Source of the DNA: CAYFVR01 sp046541515
Lineage (GTDB): Bacteria; Desulfobacterota; Desulfobacteria; Desulfobacterales; Desulfococcaceae
NCBI GenBank assembly: GCA_046541515.1
Contig: JBKHDD010000124.1
Span: forward strand, 1-14,192
Length of the DNA: 14,192 bases
Direction of reading: 5' to 3'
Below are positions 7,690 to 14,137 of this stretch, in pieces. The position numbers were made by a program, and so were the translations under genes. The first letter of the stretch is position 1, and every line of letters starts with the position of its first letter. Under the pieces are notes generated by a model. The model saw nothing but the letters and a program-made list of their open reading frames with translations. It had not been told where the DNA came from and made no database searches.

Positions 7690-7733
7690 ACCCATCATGA
7701 AAGGGGATCGCCATCCTCACCCAATTCAAGCCC

Positions 7734-8840
7734 GTGATTGAAGCCGTCGTTGCCGGTTGTCATGGCAACGAGGAAGCCGTCGAGAATGTCCGTAAAATTT
7801 TTCCCGCCTGGCGAGAGCAGGACCCGCCCTGCGTGGACGCCATCGAAGCCATTTGGGACGGAGAACGGGACGCCGACACGCTGACGCGGGAAGTCGGCCC
7901 GGAAGGGACCGCCGTGGTTCAGGCCATTCTGGCCCGGCTGGAGGGAAAAGACCCGTATCCCCCGGAAGCCGAATCGACGGCCGAGGCCGCTCCCCAAAAC
8001 CCGGAAGCGGAACTGCTGAACCATTTTCGCCCGGTGATCGAGGGCGTCGTCGCGGCGGCCGGCGGCGACGCGGAGGCCCATACCCGTGTGGAAGGCATTT
8101 TCCCGGAATGGCGCAAGCAGGACGCTCCCTGCGTCGAGTCGGTGGAAGCCATCATTTCCGGCGAGCGGGACGAAGCAACCCTGACCGAGTCCGCCAAACC
8201 CCAAGGCGCGGCGATCATTCGGGCGATCCTGGCCCGTCTCCGGGGCGAAGACCCCTTCCCTCCGGGTTCCGAAGCGCCCCGGGAACAGGCCGCGGACATT
8301 CTTCGCCATTTCCGGCCCATCATCGAGGTGGTGGTCGCCGCCTGCAACGGCGACGCCGAGGCCAAGGTCCATGTGGACCAGCTCTACGACCAGCTCGCGG
8401 AAAGCGGATGGGAAGTCGGCCATTCCATCCGCCGAATCGTCGAAGAGGGAGAACGGGACGAAGCGACCCTAATCGATTCGCTGGACCCGGCCGACGCGAC
8501 CATCGTCCACGCCATCCTGCTGCGCCTCGACGGGGAGGATCCGTATCCGCCCGAGGCGGAACCGGATTCCGCTCCGGCCGGCGAGGACGAGGCCATCACC
8601 CTTGGACAGTTGATGGGACAGGTGGAAGCCGCCTGCCGTCCGGAGGCCTCCGAAGAAGCCGTTCTTCAGATTCGGAACCTGACCCAGGCCATGGCCCAGA
8701 CGCCGAGCCTGCCGGAAAACGTCAACAAGCTGGGGGAAATTCTCCACGCCATTGTGGAAGGGGAACGAGATCCCGACCTTTCGGAACTCAGCGACGAACT
8801 GTCCGGCGAAGTCAAGGCCCTGCTGGTTCGGCTCGGATAG
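7734..8840 (+). CDS. Unknown tandem-repeat protein (four repeats of 95-100 residues)
   Basis: A 368-residue acidic protein (from the GTG at 7734) that I do not recognise. It is built of four repeats beginning at 7734, 8034, 8319 and 8619, with periods of 100, 95 and 100 codons. Each unit opens with a hydrophobic helix (VIEAVVAGC, VIEGVVAAA, IIEVVVAAC, QVEAACRPE). An IFPAWREQD / IFPEWRKQD block follows in units 1-2, then GERD in all four. Units 1-3 end in AILARLEGKDPYPPEAE-like segments, and unit 4 is the most diverged and lacks that tail. The predicted all-helical, Asp/Glu-rich units suggest a scaffold or binding protein. No signal peptide or membrane segment is present. The true start is doubtful: repeat homology continues upstream of the GTG (AILTQFKP), but the frame is closed by a TGA at 7698 with no ATG/GTG/TTG between. 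It is monocistronic, with a terminator directly after. Confidence 0.8.
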   Translation: MIEAVVAGCHGNEEAVENVRKIFPAWREQDPPCVDAIEAIWDGERDADTLTREVGPEGTAVVQAILARLEGKDPYPPEAESTAEAAPQNPEAELLNHFRPVIEGVVAAAGGDAEAHTRVEGIFPEWRKQDAPCVESVEAIISGERDEATLTESAKPQGAAIIRAILARLRGEDPFPPGSEAPREQAADILRHFRPIIEVVVAACNGDAEAKVHVDQLYDQLAESGWEVGHSIRRIVEEGERDEATLIDSLDPADATIVHAILLRLDGEDPYPPEAEPDSAPAGEDEAITLGQLMGQVEAACRPEASEEAVLQIRNLTQAMAQTPSLPENVNKLGEILHAIVEGERDPDLSELSDELSGEVKALLVRLG

Positions 8841-8874
8841 CCTTCGTGCAGGTCCATCGTCTTGCGAAAAACAA

Positions 8875-8914
8875 CGAAAGGTTCCGGACGCCGCGCCGGA
8901 GCCTTTCGATTTTT
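8875..8914. terminator. Bidirectional intrinsic terminator
   Basis: CGAAAGG-T-TCCGG pairs with CCGGA-G-CCTTTCG around an 8-nt loop (stem-loop 8875-8908). TTTTT (8910-8914) follows on the plus strand, and an A-rich run before the stem supplies a T-rich tail on the minus strand. It can end both the repeat-protein transcript and the convergent Uma2 transcript. The first base of the T-tract's end is the last base of the Uma2 stop codon. Confidence 0.8.
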
Positions 8915-9540
8915 CAGCCCCCCCGACGAGTCCAATCGGTTGAATCGCTCCCTTCCTCCGGCGGGTGATCGGGAAAATCCACCCGTTCGTAAATCAGCGA
9001 CAAGGGCAATCGAAGCTCCAGCCCGGTCAAAATCACGTCGCTTTCCATCCCTTTGCAGTCCCGAAGCCGCCATCCGTCGTCCATCCGGGAATAATGCTCC
9101 ACATGCGCCGAATACTGGTCCACCGCCAGGAAATCCCGCAATGCGGCGATGTTCCGATACCCCGTGAACTTGCCGGCCCGGTCGTAATCCCGCGTGGATT
9201 TGGAAAGCACTTCCACGATCAGAATCGGATTGGCGATCACGTCGTCCCGCCCGCCGGGAAATTCGATCTCCCCGCAAACCGCCATCACGTCGGGGTAGGT
9301 GTAGCGCAGGCCCGGCTCCGCCTGGACTTTCATGTCGGACATGAACACGAAACAATTGGAAGAACGGAGGGAATCTCGAAGCGCCCCAAAAATGTTTCCC
9401 GCAACAACATTGTGGCGAAAGGACGCCCCGGTCATGGCGAACAGTTCGCCATGGTAATACTCGGAACGGAATTCGGCGTGCCGCTCCATGTCCAAATAAA
9501 CCTCCGGAGGGATTCCCGTTTTTTTGACCGCTTCCGTCAT
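8914..9540 (-). CDS. Uma2 family (DUF820) restriction-endonuclease-fold protein
   Basis: A 208-residue protein of the Uma2/DUF820 family, which has a PD-(D/E)XK nuclease fold. Its biological role is not established. The family signature is clear: E-Y-Y-H-GEL near 27-34, YPDV at 82-85 (active-site D84), IVEVLSKSTRDYD at 108-120 (E110) and the following DRAGKFTGYR (K124). All catalytic-type residues are therefore present. The start at 9540 has GGGAGAAG about 6-12 nt upstream and is preferred to an open extension to 9612, which would overlap the carbamate kinase end. It lies 64 bp after carbamate kinase on the same strand, possibly as the last gene of that cluster, and its stop sits in the shared terminator. 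Such genes are often multicopy and mobile. Confidence 0.88.
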   Translation of the reverse strand: MTEAVKKTGIPPEVYLDMERHAEFRSEYYHGELFAMTGASFRHNVVAGNIFGALRDSLRSSNCFVFMSDMKVQAEPGLRYTYPDVMAVCGEIEFPGGRDDVIANPILIVEVLSKSTRDYDRAGKFTGYRNIAALRDFLAVDQYSAHVEHYSRMDDGWRLRDCKGMESDVILTGLELRLPLSLIYERVDFPDHPPEEGSDSTDWTRRGG

Positions 9541-9604
9541 GGTTCTTCTCCCTGTTTTCCCCTTTGAAAAGGAGTGGGCGAAAGCCCGCTGGTGGGCGCC
9601 GGAT

Positions 9605-10546
9605 TCATCCACCCGTCACGATCCGCGTGCCCGTTTTGCCCGCAACCGCCTCGCCGATGCGGTCCACCGAGGCGATGACCGCCTCACGTCCCCCCGACTT
9701 TACGAAGGCGACGGCCGCCTCGATTTTGGGGCCCATGGAGCCTGGGGGAAACTGGCCCGCTTCCAGATGCCCTTCGGCTTCCTCCACCGTCATTTCGGAG
9801 AGAAATCGCTGATCCGGTTTCCCGTAGTCCAAGAACGCGCCGGGCTCGTCGGTGGCGATGAGAAAGCGGTCCACCCCAACCTCGGCGGCCAAGCGGGCGC
9901 TGGCCAGGTCCTTGTCGATCACCGCGTCCACCCCGGCGAAACTCCGCCCTTCCCGGATCACCGGAATTCCCCCGCCCCCGCAGCAGATCACCAGGAACCC
10001 GGCCTCGATCAGCCGGCGGATTTCCCGCTTTTCCACGATGGTCGCCGGCTTGGGCGAGGCGACCACCCGACGCCAACCTTTGGCGGTTTTGCGAGTGGGA
10101 CAACTCAGCCGGGCCGCCTGGGCCTCGCTAAACACCGGCCCCACCGGCTTGGACGGATCGGAAAACGCCGGGTCGTCCGGGTCCACCACCACGTAGCTCA
10201 AGAGACTCACGAAAAGCTGATCCTCCACGCCCAACGCCATGAGCGCCGCGTCCAGGGTCGATTCGATCATGTAGCCGATCTGCCCCTGGGTCTGGGCCAC
10301 CAGAATTTCCAGCGGGAGGCCGGGAACGGCGTCGCAACATTCCTGCTGGAGCATGAGGTTGCCCACCTGGGGACCGTTCCCGTGGGTCAGAATAATCCGG
10401 AAATCTCGGGACAGCCGCGCCACCTGCTCCATCGGCGTGCGGAGATTCTCGAACTGCTCGTCGATGGTCCCCGCCTGCCCCTTGCGGATCAGGGCGTTTC
10501 CGCCCAGGGCGACGAGGAGGATTTTTTTTTTGGAATTGGACGCCAT
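9605..10546 (-). CDS. arcC: Carbamate kinase
   Basis: A 313-residue carbamate kinase, which makes ATP from carbamoyl phosphate and ADP (or the reverse) in the cytoplasm. Conserved blocks are ALGGNALI (13-20), THGNGPQVGN (54-63), CCGGGGIPVI (188-197), AVIDKDLASARLA (208-220, K212), LIATDEPG (229-236), GSMGPKIEAA (269-278, K274) and GKTGTRI near the end. The length matches the family's roughly 310 residues. The start at 10546 has AAGGAAG with its core 6 nt upstream and is preferred to an in-frame ATG at 10576, which would overlap the small protein. No arcA or arcB is nearby, so it is not part of a standard arginine deiminase operon here. Codons 6-9 contain a run of ten A residues, a possible slippage site. 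Confidence 0.95.
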   Translation of the reverse strand: MASNSKKKILLVALGGNALIRKGQAGTIDEQFENLRTPMEQVARLSRDFRIILTHGNGPQVGNLMLQQECCDAVPGLPLEILVAQTQGQIGYMIESTLDAALMALGVEDQLFVSLLSYVVVDPDDPAFSDPSKPVGPVFSEAQAARLSCPTRKTAKGWRRVVASPKPATIVEKREIRRLIEAGFLVICCGGGGIPVIREGRSFAGVDAVIDKDLASARLAAEVGVDRFLIATDEPGAFLDYGKPDQRFLSEMTVEEAEGHLEAGQFPPGSMGPKIEAAVAFVKSGGREAVIASVDRIGEAVAGKTGTRIVTGG

Positions 10547-10562
10547 CGGGCTTCCTTCCGAA

Positions 10563-10739
10563 TCAGATATAGCCATCCCAAATATCGTCGATCGGCTGGA
10601 TGAACTCTTCCGTCGAAACTAGGATACGTGGCCGAATGATCATCTTCTTTCGCCAATCCTTTTTCGAAGATTCCATGGGCGTTTCCTCGGAAAAGGTCGC
10701 GTCGGAGTTGGTCGTGTCTTTTTTGTCGTTCGTCTCCAT
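10563..10739 (-). CDS. Small protein of 58 residues, function unknown
   Basis: This small gene has an ATG at 10739, a strong GGAGG (10747-10751) 7 nt upstream and a TGA at 10563-10565. It encodes 58 residues: a hydrophilic N-terminal half rich in D, E, K, S and T, then IIRPRILVSTEEFIQPID and a C-terminal DDIWDGYI. No signal peptide, membrane segment or cysteine motif is visible. It ends 16 bp before the carbamate kinase start and begins 64 bp after the upstream NTPase stop, with a plausible promoter between. That placement and the ribosome-binding site argue it is real. I do not recognise the family. A small regulator or partner of one of its neighbours is possible, but that is inference. Its base composition (about 48% G+C) is lower than its neighbours. 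Confidence 0.7.
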   Translation of the reverse strand: METNDKKDTTNSDATFSEETPMESSKKDWRKKMIIRPRILVSTEEFIQPIDDIWDGYI

Positions 10740-10746
10740 TTCGGCC

Positions 10747-10751
10747 CCTCC
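10747..10751 (-). promoter_or_regulatory. Ribosome-binding site of the 58-residue small protein
   Basis: GGAGG on the minus strand lies 7 nt before the ATG at 10739. It is one of the best Shine-Dalgarno matches in the window and is the main reason for calling this short frame a gene. Confidence 0.7.
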
Positions 10752-10769
10752 GGATGGTGAAACTTTCCA

Positions 10770-10799
10770 TCTATACGCAAAAAACCATTAATTTTTCAA
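10770..10799 (-). promoter_or_regulatory. Probable promoter for the small protein and carbamate kinase
   Basis: On the minus strand, TTGAAA (10794-10799; 5 of 6 matches) is separated by 18 bp of AT-rich DNA from TATAGA (10770-10775; 4 of 6 matches). It lies between the NTPase stop and the small-protein start. It would allow the small protein, arcC and perhaps Uma2 to be expressed apart from the NTPase. Confidence 0.45.
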
Positions 10800-10803
10800 T
10801 TGA

Positions 10804-12129
10804 TTAGCCATTCAACTCCGACAACCGCCGCGTCAAAACCTCACCAAGCGTCGGCTCGCCGTGATCGGCGTATTCGTACCGGACCCGCTGGGCGGGGTGG
10901 CCCACGTCGATGAGGCGCGGCAGGTCGATGGGGGTGGCGCAGAGAACCAAGTCGCAGTCGGCCTTTCGGATGGTTTCCTCCAGCGCCTTGATCTGTTTTT
11001 CCCCGTAGCCCATGGCCGGCAGCACCGGCCCGATGTGGGGATACCGGTCGAAGACCGACCGGATGGATTCCGCCGCGAAGGGGCGCGGGTCCACAATTTC
11101 GCCCGCCTCGTGCCGTTTGGCCGCCAGCCAGCCCGCGCCAAAAGCCATTTCCCCGTGGGTCAGGGTTGGGCCGTCTTCCACCACCAGCACCCGCCGTCCA
11201 CGAATTTGTTCGGGATCGTCCGCGGAAACGGCCGATTCCGCCAGCACGATGTCGGCTTCCGGCGCGTGGGTCTCGATGTTCCGCCGCACCTCGGAAATCC
11301 CTTTCGCCTCGGCGGAATCCACCTTGTTGATGACGGCGATATCGGCCATCAGCAGATTGGTTTCTCCGGGATAGTAGCGCAACTCGTGACCCGGACGATG
11401 GGGATCGAAGACCACGATGTGAACGTCCGGCCGGAAAAAGGGCGTGTCGTTGTTGCCGCCGTCCCACACGATGACGTCGGCCTCCCGCTCCGCCCGCCGA
11501 AGGATCGCCGCGTAGTCCACCCCGGCGTAAACCACGATGCCCCGGTCCACCAGCGGCTCGTATTCCTCCCGTTCTTCGATGGTGCAGCCGTGCCGGTCGA
11601 AATCGGCGTAATCGGAAAAACGCTGGACGGCGGAAGCGCCGAGGTCGCCGTAGGGCATGGGGTGGCGGACGACGACGGGGCGACGGCCCGATTCCCGGAC
11701 GATTTCGGCGACGCGCCGGGTGGTCTGGGACTTGCCGCAGCCGGTGCGAACCGCGCAGACCGCCACCACCGGCTTTTCGGAGCGAAGCATGGTGTAGCCG
11801 GCGCCGATGAGGATGAAGTCGGCCCCATGGGCCATGGCCAGGGACGCCCGGTGCATGACCGTTTCGTGGGGCACGTCGCTGTACGAAAAGGCCACCAGAT
11901 CCACCCGATGGGCGCCGATCAGCTGGGCCAGATCGCCTTCGGGATGGATGGGGATGCCGTCGGGATAGCCTTCCCCCGCCAGATCGGGCGGGTAGCGACG
12001 ACCTTCGATGTCGGGTATCTGGGCGGCGGTGAAGGCGACCACCCGATAGCGGGGATTGGCCCGGAAGTAGATGTTGAAGTTGTGGAAATCCCGCCCCGCG
12101 GCGCCCATGATGACGACGGTCTCGATCAT
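10804..12129 (-). CDS. Cyclic 2,3-diphosphoglycerate synthase-like P-loop NTPase
   Basis: A 441-residue homologue of archaeal cyclic 2,3-diphosphoglycerate synthetase (CpgS), the enzyme that closes 2,3-diphosphoglycerate to a cyclic anhydride with ATP. The N-terminal part (residues 1-115) is Rossmann-like, starting IETVVIMGAAGRDFHNFN. A P-loop GCGKSQTT follows at 130-137. A Walker-B-like DGGNNDTPFF lies at 223-232 and a GTPase-type NKVD at 268-271, so a nucleotide-driven phosphotransfer or switch is supported. The length is close to the archaeal enzyme. The start at 12129 has a GGGGAGGGG tract just upstream; an open extension to 12183 would run into the divergent kinase promoter. Bacterial members are widespread, but their product is not established. 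It lies next to the small protein and carbamate kinase, hinting at phosphoryl or carbamoyl-phosphate metabolism (inference). Confidence 0.85.
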   Translation of the reverse strand: MIETVVIMGAAGRDFHNFNIYFRANPRYRVVAFTAAQIPDIEGRRYPPDLAGEGYPDGIPIHPEGDLAQLIGAHRVDLVAFSYSDVPHETVMHRASLAMAHGADFILIGAGYTMLRSEKPVVAVCAVRTGCGKSQTTRRVAEIVRESGRRPVVVRHPMPYGDLGASAVQRFSDYADFDRHGCTIEEREEYEPLVDRGIVVYAGVDYAAILRRAEREADVIVWDGGNNDTPFFRPDVHIVVFDPHRPGHELRYYPGETNLLMADIAVINKVDSAEAKGISEVRRNIETHAPEADIVLAESAVSADDPEQIRGRRVLVVEDGPTLTHGEMAFGAGWLAAKRHEAGEIVDPRPFAAESIRSVFDRYPHIGPVLPAMGYGEKQIKALEETIRKADCDLVLCATPIDLPRLIDVGHPAQRVRYEYADHGEPTLGEVLTRRLSELNG

Positions 12130-12150
12130 CCCCTCCCCTTTCTTCCGGAC

Positions 12151-12179
12151 TTTACAATAGAATATCCGATCTTTATACT
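12151..12179 (+). promoter_or_regulatory. Near-consensus sigma-70 promoter of the protein kinase gene
   Basis: TTTACA (12151-12156) and TATACT (12174-12179) are separated by exactly 17 bp, each matching the consensus at 5 of 6 positions. Transcription would start near 12186, giving a leader of about 34 nt. The divergent NTPase gene starts at 12129, so its own promoter must overlap this 90-bp region. Confidence 0.7.
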
Positions 12180-12219
12180 CCACGGATTTCGCCGACGCTC
12201 AACATAACGGAAAATATGC

Positions 12220-13575
12220 ATGAAAACCATCGGACGCTACATCGTGCGGGGACAGCTCGGCCGGGGCGGCATGGCCAACGTGTTCAAGGTCGAAATGCCG
12301 GTGACCGGAAAAATGGTCGCCATGAAGCAGCTCAAACCCAACGAATTTCTCACCGCGCTGGTGGGCATGGACCGGCTTCGGGAACTTTTCACCGCCGAAG
12401 CGGCGACCATGGCCAACCTTCGCCATCCCAACCTGGTGGACGTGTGGGACTTCGACGAGGCCGACGGCCGGCCGTTTTACATCATGGAATATTTTTGCAA
12501 CAATCTGGGAACCATGATCGGGGAGACCTACGAAACCGAGCGGCCGTCCCGGGTGCTGCCGGTGGAAAAAGCGGTGCGGTACATTCGCCACGTTCTCCAC
12601 GGACTGGCCCGGCTCCACCACGCCGGGTTCATCCACCGGGACATCAAGCCGTTCAATATGCTGGTGACGGACCAGGACACGGTAAAAATTTGCGATTTCG
12701 GCTTGTCCAAACTGCGCGGGGAGACGTTTCGGGGGCCGGAAAACCTGAAAGTGGGCACCCCCTATTACGCCCCGCCGGAACAGGAAGAGGACCCGGACGC
12801 GGCCGATGAAACGGCCGATCTCTACGCCGCGGGCGTCACGCTGTACCGAATGTTGACCGGACGGCTGCCCATGGAATCTCCGACGCCGCCCTCCCGACTG
12901 AATCCCGACCTGGACGAACGTTGGGATCAGATGCTGGCAACCTCCCTGGCCTTCCGGCCGGCGTCCCGATATCCCAAAGCCGCCAAAATGCTGGCCGCCC
13001 TGGAGGATTGTTTCGTTCGATGGCAGGCGGAACGGGATCGGGAATGCGCGGTATCCGAAGCCGGGCTTTTGGCCGACGCGCCGGCGACGCCCCTGGAACG
13101 CCCGCCCCGGAGCCAACCGGCGAAGGTTCGCCCCCAGGTGGCCCGTGAACGGTTCGGCCTGGACGAGTTGTGGCGGCCGGACCCGTACGTGCGGAACGAT
13201 TTCGCGGAACGGGAAGGCGGGCTGATCCATGACCGGGCGACCGGACTGACCTGGGAGCGCTCCGGCTCCGAATATCCGGTCACTTGGGAACAGGCCGCGA
13301 ATTACATCGACCGGTTGAACCGGAACCGTTTCGGCGGCTTTAAGGACTGGCGAATGCCCACGGTGGAGGAGCTGCGCACGTTGGTCGATCCGCCGCCCCG
13401 GGGAACGGCGCTTTGCATCCCGCCGGTGTTCGACGCCACCCAGAAATGGCTCTGGAGTTGCGACCGCCGCTCCCACATCGCCGCATGGTACGTCAGCCTG
13501 GATTTAGGCTTTGTGGCGGCGCATGATTTTACGGGGTACTACTACGTGCGCGGGGTGCGGGGAAACGGCGGATAA
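12220..13575 (+). CDS. Hanks-type Ser/Thr protein kinase with C-terminal DUF1566 domain
   Basis: A 451-residue two-domain protein. Residues about 6-270 form a PknB-like kinase: glycine loop GRGGMANVFKV (14-24), ATP lysine K36 in VAMKQL, catalytic loop HRDIKPFN (139-146, D141), DFG at 159-161, P+1 region GTPYYAPPE (179-187) and DETADLYAAGVTLYRMLTG. All catalytic residues are present, so it should be active. A Pro/Arg/Glu-rich linker (about 270-325) leads to a DUF1566 (Lcl C-terminal-like) domain at about 325-448, with GLTWERS, WEQAANYIDRLN, FGGFKDWRMPTVEEL, a WSC motif and a final YYYVRGVRG. No signal peptide or transmembrane helix is visible, so unlike most PknB-type sensors it looks cytoplasmic. 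The ATG at 12220 has only a weak CGGAAAA upstream. It diverges from the NTPase and appears monocistronic. Confidence 0.92.
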   Translation: MKTIGRYIVRGQLGRGGMANVFKVEMPVTGKMVAMKQLKPNEFLTALVGMDRLRELFTAEAATMANLRHPNLVDVWDFDEADGRPFYIMEYFCNNLGTMIGETYETERPSRVLPVEKAVRYIRHVLHGLARLHHAGFIHRDIKPFNMLVTDQDTVKICDFGLSKLRGETFRGPENLKVGTPYYAPPEQEEDPDAADETADLYAAGVTLYRMLTGRLPMESPTPPSRLNPDLDERWDQMLATSLAFRPASRYPKAAKMLAALEDCFVRWQAERDRECAVSEAGLLADAPATPLERPPRSQPAKVRPQVARERFGLDELWRPDPYVRNDFAEREGGLIHDRATGLTWERSGSEYPVTWEQAANYIDRLNRNRFGGFKDWRMPTVEELRTLVDPPPRGTALCIPPVFDATQKWLWSCDRRSHIAAWYVSLDLGFVAAHDFTGYYYVRGVRGNGG

Positions 13576-13616
13576 TCGGCTTCATCCTCCGCGACGCCTG
13601 AACCCGGATCGTTTTT

Positions 13617-13847
13617 TTAAGCCCGCTCTTGCGCCGCTTCCGGCATGGCTTCGATGATGGCCCGAAGGACCTTGTTGACCGATTCCGAGGAAGAAAAATA
13701 CCGGGCCACGTCTGGATCAAGAGATACCATCCGAAAATGCTCCCCCGGCAGATCGGCAAAGCGGTTCGGCCGGGCCTGGTCGTAATCCAGGTCGTATTCT
13801 TGGGGCATTTCCTCCAATTCCATTTCATCGATTGGCTCGTTGCTCAT
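13617..13847 (-). CDS. Probable antitoxin of a BrnT-type toxin-antitoxin pair
   Basis: A 76-residue acidic protein immediately downstream of the BrnT-like toxin, with its start 23 bp inside the toxin's 3' end, an arrangement typical of toxin-first type II modules. The N-terminal half is acidic and probably disordered. It contains ARPNRFADLPGEH, as in antitoxins partnered with DUF497 proteins. The C-terminal half, VSLDPDVARYFSSSESVNKVLRAII, resembles the ribbon-helix-helix-like DNA-binding part of BrnA/CopG-type antitoxins. The ATG at 13847 has AAAGGA 8 nt upstream. Its role as antitoxin and autorepressor is inferred from position and C-terminal pattern. It converges on the kinase gene, and its TAA overlaps a T7 run. 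Confidence 0.75.
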   Translation of the reverse strand: MSNEPIDEMELEEMPQEYDLDYDQARPNRFADLPGEHFRMVSLDPDVARYFSSSESVNKVLRAIIEAMPEAAQERA

Positions 13848-14118
13848 AGTTCATCCTTTCTCTACGGGTCGTTAGCCGAGCGCTAATGATTCGAACCAAT
13901 TCTGGTTCCCGTTCTGTAAAACAAACGACTAACAATCGATTTGCCTGGGAATACCCCATGATTATTTCCCTTTCCTCGTTAAAGGAATGCATTGGATCAT
14001 CAAAAATAAACGCCAATCGGTCACCGAACACGGTTTTCGCTTCTTCGAAAGCGACGCCATGTTTTTGAATGTTCTTTTCCGCTTCCCACTGATCCCATTC
14101 AAATCGAACTAAAGTCAT
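13825..14118 (-). CDS. brnT: BrnT family toxin (DUF497)
   Basis: A 97-residue protein of the BrnT/DUF497 family, RelE-fold toxins that cut RNA and stop translation. Family hallmarks are FEWDQ at 6-10, NIQKHGVAFEEA at 16-27, DRLA then DPMHS (33-45), NEEREIIMGYS, RLLVVCFTER (61-70) and RIISARLTTRRER (76-88). The length is typical (90-100 residues). The start at 14118 gives the usual M-x-x-x-R-FEWD opening with GGGA about 6 nt upstream. An adjacent ATG at 14121 and a GTG at 14154 are also in frame. DNA here is about 43% G+C, far below the rest of the window, suggesting recent acquisition. The antitoxin overlaps its 3' end by 23 bp. Confidence 0.93.
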   Translation of the reverse strand: MTLVRFEWDQWEAEKNIQKHGVAFEEAKTVFGDRLAFIFDDPMHSFNEEREIIMGYSQANRLLVVCFTEREPELVRIISARLTTRRERMNYEQRANR

Positions 14119-14137
14119 CATCTTTCCCAAAGTCAAA

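Larger units (their letters stand above)
7474..7700. other. Divergent intergenic region
   Basis: This non-coding stretch lies between the M20 gene (minus) and the repeat protein (plus). Open frames crossing it have no ribosome-binding site and poor composition. It contains a small hairpin ATGGCG-AGGAA-CGCCAT (7482-7498), a plus-strand TTGACA at 7616-7621 and, in its last 40 bp, an unusually AT-rich set of overlapping inverted repeats. Confidence 0.5.

Noticed and set aside
12130..12183. N-terminal extension of the CpgS-like protein to a GTG at 12183
   Set aside because: The extension would overlap the divergent kinase promoter and adds Lys-rich sequence. The ATG at 12129 has a strong purine-rich ribosome-binding site and starts the Rossmann-like strand.
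13400..13575. 3' end of the kinase-DUF1566 gene as a diversity-generating retroelement variable region
   Set aside because: DUF1566 and C-type-lectin-like domains can be targets of such elements and the gene end is Tyr/Trp-rich. However, no reverse transcriptase, template repeat or second copy of this stretch is visible in the window.
13576..13618. Terminator after the kinase gene
   Set aside because: A T7 run exists at 13612-13618, but the sequence before it forms only a 4-5 bp imperfect stem, too weak to call.
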